Notes under the pieces: model-generated
Seen by the model: the letters and a program-made list of their open reading frames with translations, nothing else
What the model was told of the DNA's origin: nothing
Databases searched by the model: none
Shown here: positions 26,500-35,143 of the stretch, in pieces
Layout: the number at the start of each line of letters is the position of its first letter
Numbering within the stretch: the first letter of the stretch is position 1
Source: Actinacidiphila acidipaludis
Lineage (GTDB): Bacteria > Actinomycetota > Actinomycetes > Streptomycetales > Streptomycetaceae
Assembly: GCF_019890725.1 (NCBI RefSeq)
Contig: NZ_JAINZZ010000005.1
Span: forward strand, 124,001-188,000
Reading direction: 5' to 3'
Length of the DNA: 64,000 nucleotides
Program-made: the position numbers and the translations under genes

Positions 26500-26937
26500 T
26501 CATGCCAAGGACATGACGGCACGTACGGCCTTCCCACCTGGGGTCTGACGGCTGTACACGTTCTTGGCCAGCGCCATGACGATGTGCAGGCCATGCCCCC
26601 CGACGCGTTGTGGTGCGAACGGCTGCGGGGTGGGCCGCTGTGCACTCGTGTCCGACACCGTCAGCGCCAGCTCGACACCGACCAGCTCCAGGGTCAGCGC
26701 GCAAGGCCCCGGCGCGTGGCGCATCGCGTTGGTCAACAGCTCGGTCACCACGAGCACGACGTCGCCGCACCGGCTCAACTGGACCCGGTCGTCGGCTCGC
26801 GCAGCCCGACGCAGGAAAGCCGCTGTGAAGTCTCGGGCCCGCGAGCACGCGGCGGGATCACCGGAAAAGGCGGCGGCCGCTCGCAGCACGTCGCTTCGAG
26901 GTGCGACGTTGTCATCTCCAGGTGGCGTCTTATCCAC
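26500..26937 (-). CDS. RsbW-like ATP-binding protein
   Basis: 145 residues, HATPase_c_2 fold. N-box E-L-L-T-N-A-M-R-H-A-P-G and G-G-H-G-L-H-I-V-M motifs are intact; the N-terminal 25 residues are variable. Predicted to bind ATP and phosphorylate a STAS partner and/or bind a sigma factor. The GTG at 26937 follows GGGGAG. It stands alone, convergent with the helicase gene, with no STAS gene adjacent, so its partner is unknown. Confidence 0.85.
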   Translation of the reverse strand: MDKTPPGDDNVAPRSDVLRAAAAFSGDPAACSRARDFTAAFLRRAARADDRVQLSRCGDVVLVVTELLTNAMRHAPGPCALTLELVGVELALTVSDTSAQRPTPQPFAPQRVGGHGLHIVMALAKNVYSRQTPGGKAVRAVMSLA

Positions 26938-27211
26938 GAGCTGCTCCCCCCTTCGTGAACGGACGCGTGCCCCTGCGTTTCGGACCGCCGGGGACTCTCC
27001 GGCAGGGGAGAGCGCGCACTCGACACGTGGCGAGCAAGCTGCACACTAGCCGCAAACTTTGCCCTAAGCAAAGGTTTCCCGCGGATCAGCCCGGCACAGC
27101 CCTCGACGCGTCCTCCGGTGGCGGCCCCTGGGGACTGGTGTCCGACCGGACGGGTTCGGGTAGCCGTAGGGCTGCTGTTCGGTAGGCGGCCCGCACCGAC
27201 CCCGTGCCCGG

Positions 27212-28681
27212 TCAGGGCGCAGCACGGGTGAACAGGTGGGCCGCGCAGTCGGGCTCGTCGGGGTCGGTGAGAGCAAGGATCTGGTCGCCGGCCTGCAGGC
27301 GAGTGCGGCCGGTCACCGCCAGGGGCTGGTCGTCCCGGATGGCGAGGCTGATCCACACCTCGTCGGGCAGGTCCAGGTCGATGACGAGGCTGCCGTCCGC
27401 CGGGGAACCGGGCTCGATGCGCCAGCGGCGCATTCCCTCGGGACGGGACCGGAGCCGGACACCCACCGCCCAGGGTTCGAGTTCGCTGCTGTGCATCGGG
27501 ATGCCGCACCAGCGCGCGAGGGCGGGCACGGCGGCGCCCTGGACGATGACCGAGAGCGCGACGACGACGAAGACGACGTCGTAGATGCGCTGGGCGTGAC
27601 CCACGTGGCTGGTCAGCGCGTAGCTTCCCAGCAGGATCGGCACGGCGCCCTTCAGGCCCGCCAGGGCGATGAAGACCCGCTCTCCGGTGCGGAGTCTGAT
27701 CAATGGCAGGAGCAGGGCCATGGCCGCGGGCCGGATGACGAGGGCGAGCAGGCCGGCCAGCAGGAGGCCCGCTCCCCAGGCGTGCTCGTGGGCGAAGGTG
27801 TGCAGCGGAATGGTCAGGCCCAGGGCGATGAAGACGACGATCTCGGCGATCGCGGCGAGGGAGGAGTGGACGCGCTCGATCTCCGCCTTGTAGGGCGCTC
27901 GGACGTCACCGAGCAGGATCCCGGCGGTGAACACGGCAAGGAATCCGGAACCGTGGGCGACCGCTGCGACACCGAAGACGGCGTAGGCGCCGGCGAGGGT
28001 CCGCAGCGGGTACAGACCCTCGCTCGGCAGCGGCACCTTGCGGATCAGCCACCCCAGCGCCCACGCGCCCGCGACACCGACAGCGGCGCCGATGACCATC
28101 TGCTCGACGAACACGGCCGCCCCCTGGCCCACCGCCGCTCCCCCGGTGTGCGAGCCCGCGGACAGCAGCGCGGCCATCAACGAGATGCCGACGGGATCGT
28201 TGGCACCCGACTCGCCCTCCAGCAGGGTGCCGCTGCGTCCGCTGATCTCCCGGCGGCCCAGCACCGAGAAGACCACCGCCGGGTCGGTCGGCGACAGGGC
28301 CGCTCCCAGCAGCAGCGCGCCCTGCCAGCCGAATCCGGCGAGCCAATGAGCGGCGGCGGTGACGCCCGCGGCGGTGAGGAAGGTGCCGGCCACGCCGGTC
28401 CACACGATGGCGCCGGCCGTCGTCCGGAACCGCTGCCAGCCGATGTTCATGCCGCCGTCGAAGAGCACGGCGATCAGGGCGACGGTGACCACGTCCTGGG
28501 TGACCGTCACCGACCCCGGAGTCAGGGAAGGGAAGACGTCGGAGGCGATCGCGGCCGCCACCAGGAAGAGCGCGGGCGCCGGGATGCGGGTGCGCTCGGT
28601 CAACCGGTGCGAGGCCACCGCGAAGCTGGCCACGACGGCGGCGATCAGGACGACGACCGCGAACGACTCGGCGTGGTCCAT
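27212..28681 (-). CDS. cation:proton antiporter of the CPA1/NhaP2 type with TrkA-C-like tail
   Basis: 489 residues. About 12-13 membrane helices span residues 5-390 and include the transport-site pattern L-S-P-T-D-P-A-V-V-F and E-S-G-A-N-D-P-V-G, characteristic of the NhaP/KhaP2 group. The C-terminal 100 residues form a soluble TrkA-C-like domain (L-P-D-E-V-W-I-S-L-A-I-R-D-D), which usually gates ion flow by ligand binding. It probably exchanges K+ or Na+ for H+. The gap to 26938 holds the HATPase promoter and no gene. Confidence 0.88.
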   Translation of the reverse strand: MDHAESFAVVVLIAAVVASFAVASHRLTERTRIPAPALFLVAAAIASDVFPSLTPGSVTVTQDVVTVALIAVLFDGGMNIGWQRFRTTAGAIVWTGVAGTFLTAAGVTAAAHWLAGFGWQGALLLGAALSPTDPAVVFSVLGRREISGRSGTLLEGESGANDPVGISLMAALLSAGSHTGGAAVGQGAAVFVEQMVIGAAVGVAGAWALGWLIRKVPLPSEGLYPLRTLAGAYAVFGVAAVAHGSGFLAVFTAGILLGDVRAPYKAEIERVHSSLAAIAEIVVFIALGLTIPLHTFAHEHAWGAGLLLAGLLALVIRPAAMALLLPLIRLRTGERVFIALAGLKGAVPILLGSYALTSHVGHAQRIYDVVFVVVALSVIVQGAAVPALARWCGIPMHSSELEPWAVGVRLRSRPEGMRRWRIEPGSPADGSLVIDLDLPDEVWISLAIRDDQPLAVTGRTRLQAGDQILALTDPDEPDCAAHLFTRAAP

Positions 28682-28795
28682 CGAGGGTGGCCTCCATCAG
28701 AACAGGTCGGCGGAACAGTCTGCCCAAATGTGCCTGATGGAGGAAATCCACGGACGAGCGGGGTACGGGGCGGTGTCGCCCCGCGGTGCTCGGTG

Positions 28796-30040
28796 TCAAA
28801 GTGACCGGGTGAACTCCGCCCAGCCCTCGGCGGGTTGCTTGCCCACGTCCAAGGTGCGGAGTTTGGACAGCATCGCGGGGTCCTGGGCGTCGAGCCAGTT
28901 GACGTACTGCTTGAACGAGACCATCCGGACGTCGTCGGCGTTCAGGGACGCGATGTGCTCCAGGACGCCCTGGACGGCGTCCATGTAGATGCCGCCGTTC
29001 CACTGCTCGAAGTGGTTGCCGATGGAGAACGGCGCCCGGTTGGTCTCATAGGCCCGCTGGAAGCCGGCGATGTAGGAAGCGGTGGCCTGCTGCCGCCAGT
29101 AGGGGTAGTTGCGCGGGTCGGACTTCGTGGCCGCGTGGGACTGGTTGGCCAGCATGTTGTAGTCCATCGACAGGACCTCGAAGGAGTGACCCGGGAACGG
29201 AATGAGTTGGAGCGGCAGGTCCCACAGTCCCTGCTTCTTGGACGGCCAGACCTGGTTGCCGCCGGGCCCGCTGGCGTCGTAGCGAAGCCCCAGCTTGGCG
29301 GCCGTCGGCAGCCACTGGTCCTGCCCCAGCAGGCACGGGGTGCGGCCGCCGGCGAGCTCCTTGCGGTAGTCGAACGGCAGCGTGGCCACGTCGGTGAAAC
29401 CGGTGTTGGTCTTCCAGTGGGTGACGAAGTCGATCGCCTGGTCGATCTCGCTCTCCCACTGCGCCGGCGTCCAGTTGCCGACGCTGCCCCGGCCGGTGCA
29501 GAAGTGGCCGTTGAAGTGCGTGCCGATCTCGTGGCCCTCCAGCCAGGCCAGGCGCAGTTGTTCGAGGGTCGTCTTGATGTGCTCGTCCTTGAAGTACCCG
29601 ATGTCGGAGGCGCCGACGGGGTTGTTCGGCGGCCGGTACAGGTCCTTCTTCGATTCCGGCAGGCAGTACAGGCCCGACAGGAAGAAGCTCATCTTCGCGT
29701 TGTGCTCTCGCGCGAGGTTGCGGAAGCGGGCGAAGAGGCCGTTGTCGAGTTCACCCGCGCCGTCCCAGGAGAAGATGACGAACTGCGGCGGCTTCTGGCC
29801 GGGTTCGAGGCGTTCAGCGGTGGGCTGGTGGGGCTGGGCGCCGGTGTCGGACGTGGAGCCGTCACCGATGGGCACGCCCTTGGGCTGGCCCCCGCCGACC
29901 GACCGATGGCCTTCCGGCGGGGCGGCGCCGTCGCCGTGTGGGGCGTCCGCGGTGCGGGTGCCGGCGGCGCATCCTGTCGCGGCGGCGAGGGTGGCCCCCG
30001 CGGTCAGGCCGAGCAGACTCCTCCGGGTGATCGGGCACAT
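28796..30040 (-). CDS. NodB-like polysaccharide deacetylase family lipoprotein
   Basis: 414 residues. A twin-arginine-like start T-R-R-S-L-L-G-L leads to a lipobox with Cys24 (A-A-A-T-G-C), so it is probably exported folded and anchored. After a disordered linker, the catalytic-type region begins with V-I-F-S-W-D-G-A-G-E, replacing the usual T-F-D-D, and continues with H-E-I-G-T-H-F-N-G-H-F, which provides the metal-binding histidines. Substrate is unknown; it may be a diverged deacetylase. Two copies of a local palindrome lie 48-75 bases upstream of the ATG. Confidence 0.75.
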   Translation of the reverse strand: MCPITRRSLLGLTAGATLAAATGCAAGTRTADAPHGDGAAPPEGHRSVGGGQPKGVPIGDGSTSDTGAQPHQPTAERLEPGQKPPQFVIFSWDGAGELDNGLFARFRNLAREHNAKMSFFLSGLYCLPESKKDLYRPPNNPVGASDIGYFKDEHIKTTLEQLRLAWLEGHEIGTHFNGHFCTGRGSVGNWTPAQWESEIDQAIDFVTHWKTNTGFTDVATLPFDYRKELAGGRTPCLLGQDQWLPTAAKLGLRYDASGPGGNQVWPSKKQGLWDLPLQLIPFPGHSFEVLSMDYNMLANQSHAATKSDPRNYPYWRQQATASYIAGFQRAYETNRAPFSIGNHFEQWNGGIYMDAVQGVLEHIASLNADDVRMVSFKQYVNWLDAQDPAMLSKLRTLDVGKQPAEGWAEFTRSL

Positions 30041-30087
30041 GTGTGTTCCCCGTTCTCATCGGGTCGGCGTCAGGGGCGCCGGCTTTC

Positions 30088-30115
30088 TTGCACAGTGCTT
30101 CTTTGCACAATGCAT
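30088..30115 (-). promoter_or_regulatory. two degenerate TTGC-N5-GCAA palindromes upstream of the deacetylase-like gene
   Basis: TTGCACAGTGCTT (30088-30100) and TTGCACAATGCAT (30103-30115) match the palindromes beside the MarR gene, with centres 15 bp apart. Read on the minus strand, the second contains CATTGT, a possible -10 element. They are candidate operators for the MarR-family regulator. Confidence 0.55.
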
Positions 30116-30190
30116 ATGAATTACCCGGATAATCTGACTTATTGTCCGCCAATCGGATGGAGTGCGAGATTTCGCTGGTCGGCTTGCCGG

Positions 30191-32011
30191 TCAGACGGCC
30201 GGCATCTGAGGCTGTGGCGGGGTGGCCTGCGCCGGGGTGTGCATGGCGGTCAGTACGGACTGATGGGTGATCCAGCCGACCAGTTCGTGATGGGAGTCGT
30301 CGAGGACGGGCAGGCCCGAGCCCTCGGCGGCCACCAGGGCGTCCAGGGCCGTGGACAGGTCGGTCTCGGCGTCGACGGGCTTGGGGAGATGGGTGATCGC
30401 ACGGACGGCCGTTTCGTCGTGCAGGCCGTCGGCGAGGGCCTCGGCGACGGCACGGGCGGTGGCGGTGCCCAGGTAGGTGCCGTCGTCGGCCAGGACGGGA
30501 AGCGTGCCGTGAACCGAGCGGGCCAGGGCGACGGCGGCGTCGGACAGGCGCAGGGAGCCGTCCAGCGGTCCGGGCAGGGATTCCATGACCGCGCGGACCC
30601 GCAGGCCGGTGAACGCCGCCGCGGTGGGCTTGTCGTCGATGTCGATGCCGCGGCGGCGCAGCTTGAGCGTGTAGACGGTGTCACCGGTCAGGGTGCGGCT
30701 GACGCCGGTGGCCAGCACGATCGCGGCCATCAGCGGCAGGATGATCGTGTACTCGCCGGTCAGCTCGAACAGGATGACCACCGCGGTGATGGGGGCCCGG
30801 GCCGCCCCGGCGAAGACCGCACCCATGCCGATCAGCCCGTAGGCGCCGACCGGCCCGGCCACCCCGGGGGCCAGGTGGTGGGCGATCGCACCGTAGGCGG
30901 CCCCGAAGGCCGCACCGATGAACAGCGACGGTGCGAAGACCCCGCCCGAGCCGCCGATGCCGATGGTCAGGCTCGTCGCGAACGCCTTGGCCACCACGAG
31001 CACGAGCAGGAAGCCGATCGCGTATCGTCCGTCGATCGCCTTTCCCAGGACGGGGTAGCCGACGCCGTACATCTCGGGCAGGAAGAGCAGCAGGAGCCCC
31101 AGCAGCAGCCCGCCGACCGCGGGCCGCGCCCACTCAGGCCCGCGCCAGGCCCAGTCACACGCGTCCTCGACCCAGTACAGGATCCGGGAGAACCCGACTC
31201 CCACCGCACCGGCCAGCACACCCAGCAGCGCGAAGAGCAGGTACTCCGGCAGGTGGGTGACCGCGAAGGCCGGCGGGCTCAGGAACGGGTGATTGCCGAA
31301 TGCCGCCCTGCCGATGATGCTCGACGTCACCGAGGCCAGCACCACCATGCCGAACGCCTCGGCGGTGAAGTCGCGCAGGATCAGCTCCATCGCGAAGAAC
31401 ACCCCGGCCAGCGGCGCGTTGAACGTCGCCGCGATGCCGCCTGCGGCGCCGCAGGCGACGAGCACCCGCATCCGGTCCTCGGCCACCTTCACCAGGCCGC
31501 CCAGCGTCGACCCCAGAGCGGAGCCGATCTGCACGATCGGCCCCTCGCGGCCCACCGATCCGCCGCCGCCGATGCACAGCGCGGAGGCCAGGGACTTGAC
31601 CACCGCGACCTGCGGGGCGATCCGGCCGCCGCGCCTGGCGACGGCGTACATCACCTCCGGCACCCCGTGGCCGCGCGCCTCGCGCGCGAAACGCTGGACC
31701 AGAGGCCCGTAGACCAGCCCGGCGAGCACCGGCGCCAGCACCACGAACCACCGTCCGAGCCACGGCACGTGCGGATTGGCGGCATGTCCCGCTGCCGAAT
31801 AGTCCGCGTGTCCGGCCAGCAGTCGCGTGCAGGTCTGGATCAGCCACCGGAACGCGATCGCCCCGAGCCCGGCACCGCACCCGACCACAAGGGCGAGCAC
31901 CAGCAGTCCACTCTTCGCTTCGCGCAGGGAGGTGACGACGGCGGGCACGCCGGTGCGGACGCGCAGGACGGTGGCCGGGGCAGCACTGTGGGAGCGGGGA
32001 CGATTCAGCAT
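30191..32011 (-). CDS. ClC-family chloride channel/transporter with CBS domains
   Basis: 606 residues. The ClC core has the selectivity-filter motifs G-G-G-S-V-G-R-E-G-P, G-G-S-G-G-V-F-A-P and an outward A-R-A-P-I-T-A-V-V-I-L-F-E-L-T-G segment, over about 12 to 16 intramembrane helices. The glutamate in G-R-E-G-P is the gating glutamate. Two CBS-like motifs occupy about 460-590. I prefer the ATG at 32011, two bases after a palindrome and six after a CATAAT box, which suggests a leaderless transcript; an in-frame GTG at 32029 is the alternative. Confidence 0.88.
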   Translation of the reverse strand: MLNRPRSHSAAPATVLRVRTGVPAVVTSLREAKSGLLVLALVVGCGAGLGAIAFRWLIQTCTRLLAGHADYSAAGHAANPHVPWLGRWFVVLAPVLAGLVYGPLVQRFAREARGHGVPEVMYAVARRGGRIAPQVAVVKSLASALCIGGGGSVGREGPIVQIGSALGSTLGGLVKVAEDRMRVLVACGAAGGIAATFNAPLAGVFFAMELILRDFTAEAFGMVVLASVTSSIIGRAAFGNHPFLSPPAFAVTHLPEYLLFALLGVLAGAVGVGFSRILYWVEDACDWAWRGPEWARPAVGGLLLGLLLLFLPEMYGVGYPVLGKAIDGRYAIGFLLVLVVAKAFATSLTIGIGGSGGVFAPSLFIGAAFGAAYGAIAHHLAPGVAGPVGAYGLIGMGAVFAGAARAPITAVVILFELTGEYTIILPLMAAIVLATGVSRTLTGDTVYTLKLRRRGIDIDDKPTAAAFTGLRVRAVMESLPGPLDGSLRLSDAAVALARSVHGTLPVLADDGTYLGTATARAVAEALADGLHDETAVRAITHLPKPVDAETDLSTALDALVAAEGSGLPVLDDSHHELVGWITHQSVLTAMHTPAQATPPQPQMPAV

Positions 32012-32013
32012 GT

Positions 32014-32026
32014 TTGCATTATGCAA
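32014..32026. promoter_or_regulatory. perfect palindrome TTGCATTATGCAA, likely MarR operator and -10 region
   Basis: A 13-bp perfect palindrome ends two bases before the ClC ATG at 32011. On the minus strand it contains CATAAT followed by six bases and the ATG, the spacing seen in leaderless actinobacterial genes. It would let a repressor block transcription of the ClC gene. Confidence 0.6.
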
Positions 32027-32035
32027 CACAAATGC

Positions 32036-32048
32036 TTGCCGTGTGCAA
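32036..32048. promoter_or_regulatory. second palindrome TTGCCGTGTGCAA near the MarR gene
   Basis: It has the same TTGC-N5-GCAA form, with its centre 22 bp (about two helical turns) from the first palindrome. On the minus strand it overlaps TTGCAC, a possible -35 element. It lies between the divergent ClC and MarR genes. Confidence 0.55.
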
Positions 32049-32108
32049 AATGCGACGGCGGTCGATCAGGAGTGCAGCACGGCCCGGCCAAGGCGGTAGA
32101 AAGGATGC

Positions 32109-32645
32109 ATGCCCAAGCGTGCAACCGAAACGGCCGACCCATCGACCACGGACGAGGTCACAGCCGCCGCACCTCACGACGAGGTGGCCGACGACGTGGT
32201 CACCGCAGTGCTGACCGCGTCCCGCCTGCTGGTCTCGGTCTCCGCGCGCTCGCTGGCCGCCGTCGAGGAGACACTGACCCTGCCGCAGTTCCGGATGCTG
32301 GTCGTCCTCGAAAGCCGGGGCGCGATGAACATCTCCAGGCTGGGCGAACACCTTGACGTCATCCCCTCCACCGCCATGCGCATGGTCGACCGCCTCGCCA
32401 CCGCCGCCATGCTCGACCGCACAGCCAATCCGGACAACCGTCGCGAGATCCTCATCAGCCTCACCGACAAAGGGCGCAGCACCGTCCGGCTCGCCACCGA
32501 GCGGCGGCGCTCGGAGATCGCCCGCATCGTCGCGGCCATGCCCCGCAGCCAGCGCAGCGGCCTGATCAAAGCCCTGGAGGCCTTCGCCGCGGCCGGCGAG
32601 GAACCACTCGCGGGCAGGAAGCCGGCCGGCGACCTCGGCTGGTGA
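32109..32645 (+). CDS. MarR-family transcriptional regulator
   Basis: 178 residues with a winged-helix core. L-P-Q-F-R-M-L-V-V-L-E, M-N-I-S-R-L-G-E-H-L-D-V-I-P-S-T-A-M-R recognition helix and D-N-R-R-E-I-L-I-S-L-T-D-K-G wing are typical of MarR. It probably acts as a dimeric repressor that releases DNA on binding a small ligand. Divergent from the ClC gene and upstream of copper-handling genes; palindromes at 30088, 32014, 32036 and 32681 suggest it governs all of these. Confidence 0.88.
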   Translation: MPKRATETADPSTTDEVTAAAPHDEVADDVVTAVLTASRLLVSVSARSLAAVEETLTLPQFRMLVVLESRGAMNISRLGEHLDVIPSTAMRMVDRLATAAMLDRTANPDNRREILISLTDKGRSTVRLATERRRSEIARIVAAMPRSQRSGLIKALEAFAAAGEEPLAGRKPAGDLGW

Positions 32646-32680
32646 GCGCAGGGGGTGGTGCGGAGGGCACCCGGCCACTT

Positions 32681-32693
32681 TGGCATGATGCAA
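32681..32693 (+). promoter_or_regulatory. palindrome copy TGGCATGATGCAA ahead of the copper-chaperone gene
   Basis: It differs at one position from the TTGC-N5-GCAA form and ends two bases before an ATG at 32696, the same geometry as at the ClC gene (CATGAT, six bases, ATG). It is a candidate MarR operator for the chaperone and CtaG genes. Confidence 0.5.
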
Positions 32694-32695
32694 AG

Positions 32696-33159
32696 ATGAA
32701 CCGGAACGTGCCCCGCACAAGCCTGCGGCGAACGGCCACCCCCACCACCCCGCCACCCCCACCAGTCCGAGCCCCACCGGGAAGCCCGGCCAGGTTGCCG
32801 TCGATACCGGTGACATCGACCTGAGCATCACGCACGCCACCGTCCGCCTCGACCCGTCGGGGAACGGGGTGTTGGCGATGACGCTGCACAACGGCGGCCC
32901 GGCGCCCGAGCACCTCGCCATGGTCGCCACTCCAGGCGGTGGACGCGGCACCCTCCAGGGCAGCCGCACCCGCGGCGACGGCGAACTCGACAGCGCCGGA
33001 ATCCTCGTCCGCCCCGGCGCGACCGTCACCTTCGGCGGCTCAGGACCGCAGATCCGGTTCACCGGCATGCAGGCGCGGAAATCGCGCATCATGCCCCTGG
33101 CGCTCGAATTCGGCATCGCCGGGCTCATCCATCTCGATGCGATCACCCAAGGGCCGTGA
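32696..33159 (+). pseudogene. PCu(A)C-type copper chaperone, apparently frameshifted
   Basis: The conserved body is read in the frame ending at 33159: D-L-S-I-T-H-A-T-V-R-L, then L-H-N-G-G-P-A-P-E-H-L-A and F-T-G-M-Q-A-R-K-S-R-I-M-P-L-A-L-E-F, matching PCu(A)C chaperones that bring Cu(I) to cytochrome oxidase. No start codon exists upstream of this body in its own frame except a GTG at 32869 that would remove the first strands. The ATG at 32696 opens another frame, and a shift in the proline-coding C-run near 32740-32765 would join the two. It is either a true frameshift or a sequence error. It overlaps the CtaG gene by four bases. Confidence 0.6.
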
Positions 33160-34259
33160 CCGGCGCAGCCGCACGGCGATGGACTTCCCTGCCCCTCACT
33201 TCGACCCGCGGCCCGCATCGGGTGGCCGCCCTGGAGATGCCCATGCTCGCCGCCGCCGCGCTGTTTCCTGCCGATGCGATGCCGGGCATGCGGGCACCGG
33301 CGATGAGCGGGCCGATGTGGATGCCGTCGGACCCGCCGACGGCGGGCCGGCTGCTGGCCTGGCACCCGCAGCCGCTCCCCGTCGAGCCCCTGGCCTGTCT
33401 CCTGGCGTTGGCGCTGTACGGAGCAGCCGTGGTGCGGCTGCGGCGGCGCGGCGACCCGTGGCCGATCGCTCGGTCCCTGGCCTGGACGACCGGCGTCGCC
33501 ACCGTGGCAGCGGTGACCTGCACCGGCATCGGCGGCTACGGGATGACGCTGTTCAGCGTCCACATGATCCAGCACATGGTGCTCTCGATGCTCTCGCCCA
33601 TCCTGCTGCTGCTCGGCGCCCCGGTGACCCTGGCCCTGCGCGCCCTGCCGACGGCCCAGCGGGGCAGAACCGGCCCGCGTGAGCTGCTCACCGCCTTCCT
33701 GCGCTCCCGGTTCGCCGCCGTCGTCTCCTCGCCCCTGTTCACACTTCCGCTGTTCATCGCCAGCCTCTACGGGCTCTACTTCACGCCGCTGTTCGACTGG
33801 GCCATGCACAGCTGGGCCGGCCACGAGTGGATGCTCGCCCACTTCCTGGCCGTCGGACTGCTGTTCTTCTGGCCCATCATGGGCATCGACCCGGCCCCGC
33901 ACCGCCCCGGCCACCTCCTGCGGATGCTGGAGCTGTTCATCGGCATGCCCTTCCACGCCTTCTTCGGAATCGCCGTGATGATGTCCAACGGCCTCCTCGT
34001 CGACTGGTTCGCCCACCCCCCGGTCGGATGGCACATCTCAGCACTCGGCGACCAGACCACCGGCGGCGCCATCGCCTGGGCCTTCAGCGAGGTCCCGACG
34101 CTGGTGGTCCTGCTGGCCCTTCTCGCGCAGTGGTACCGCTCGGACACCCGGGCAGCCGCCCGCGCCGACCGCCAGGCAGGACGCGACAACGACGCCGAAC
34201 TGACGGCCTACAACGCCTACCTCGCGCAACTGGCAGCAGCCGACCGCACAGCCGGGTGA
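33156..34259 (+). CDS. CtaG/caa3-type cytochrome c oxidase assembly membrane protein
   Basis: 367 residues with about seven membrane helices. Conserved histidines occur in S-V-H-M-I-Q-H-M-V-L, A-M-H-S-W-A-G-H-E-W and P-F-H-A-F-F-G-I, typical of the CtaG_2 family that delivers copper to oxidase subunit II. The GTG at 33156 overlaps the chaperone stop codon (GTGA), implying coupling. The pair makes a copper-delivery unit, probably under the MarR regulator upstream. Confidence 0.85.
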   Translation: MTGAAARRWTSLPLTSTRGPHRVAALEMPMLAAAALFPADAMPGMRAPAMSGPMWMPSDPPTAGRLLAWHPQPLPVEPLACLLALALYGAAVVRLRRRGDPWPIARSLAWTTGVATVAAVTCTGIGGYGMTLFSVHMIQHMVLSMLSPILLLLGAPVTLALRALPTAQRGRTGPRELLTAFLRSRFAAVVSSPLFTLPLFIASLYGLYFTPLFDWAMHSWAGHEWMLAHFLAVGLLFFWPIMGIDPAPHRPGHLLRMLELFIGMPFHAFFGIAVMMSNGLLVDWFAHPPVGWHISALGDQTTGGAIAWAFSEVPTLVVLLALLAQWYRSDTRAAARADRQAGRDNDAELTAYNAYLAQLAAADRTAG

Positions 34260-34325
34260 CGGGCGAAGGAGGGATCCACCCGGTCGGCCCGGCGGCTGCC
34301 GGTAGGTCGGCGGACGAGCGGGGCA

Positions 34326-35087
34326 TCACGCCTGAGCGGCCACCAGCAGATCGACCACGTAGATCTCCTCCACCACCTCATCCGGGAAGATCTCCCGCAG
34401 GCGCATCCGCTCCTCGCCGAGGAAGGCACGGTTGGCGTGCGGGCCGAGCACAAGGAGCGCCGAGCGACTGCCGATGTTGGCGAGGTGCGTATCGAGGGAG
34501 ACCGTGCGCTGCCAGCGGATCTGGCGGCGAGTGACGCGCAGGCCGCTGAGCCCTGCCAGCCGGACGGCCTGCTCGTCGTCGGGGCGCTGGGAGGAACGCG
34601 CGGGCACGTTGCAGTGAGCGGCGATGCGCTCGTGCTGGGCGCGGATCCACGGAACGTCGAAGGCGGTGGTGTTCCACCAGATCGCCAGCGCACCGCCCGG
34701 GAGCAGGACACGCAGCGCCTCAGGCACGGAGCGGCCGGTGTCGGTCCACTGCCACGACTGCGCGTACGTGATGAGGTCCTGCGAGGAGCCGGCAAGCGGC
34801 AGGGCGTTGCCGTCCCCCCGCACGATCGGCACATCAGGGAGCACACGGCGGCACTCCGAGGCCATCGCGTCACCGGGCTCTACGGCGACGACGTCGGCAC
34901 CCCGCTCGCGCAGGAGCCTGGTCGCGATCCCGGTGCCCGAACCGACGTCGGCGACACGGAGACCCGCCAGCGGACGTCCCAGGAACCCCTCGATGGCATC
35001 GAAGAGCGTGAGCGGATATGACGGGCGGTTCGCCTGGTACTGGGCGGCCGCCGAGTTGAACGCATGAGCACGTGAGCCGACGGTCAT
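34326..35087 (-). CDS. class I SAM-dependent methyltransferase
   Basis: About 253 residues. SAM-binding motif I is V-A-D-V-G-S-G-T-G-I-A-T, followed by V-V-A-V-E-P-G and I-V-R-G-D-G-N-A-L-P. The family resembles UbiE/Smt-type enzymes acting on small molecules; the substrate is not identifiable. The start is uncertain: the ATG at 35087 has GATGGGGAG but too close, and the frame is open to a GTG at 35147. It converges with CtaG. Confidence 0.8.
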   Translation of the reverse strand: MTVGSRAHAFNSAAAQYQANRPSYPLTLFDAIEGFLGRPLAGLRVADVGSGTGIATRLLRERGADVVAVEPGDAMASECRRVLPDVPIVRGDGNALPLAGSSQDLITYAQSWQWTDTGRSVPEALRVLLPGGALAIWWNTTAFDVPWIRAQHERIAAHCNVPARSSQRPDDEQAVRLAGLSGLRVTRRQIRWQRTVSLDTHLANIGSRSALLVLGPHANRAFLGEERMRLREIFPDEVVEEIYVVDLLVAAQA

Positions 35088-35143
35088 CTCCCCATCATCA
35101 CCCGCGAGACAGCGTGCCGGATCGCGGGCGACCCGCCCGGCCG

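Noticed and set aside
28835-32356. 1,173-residue open frame on the plus strand
   Set aside because: It runs antisense through the deacetylase-like and ClC genes and has low-complexity Gly/Arg/Asp composition.
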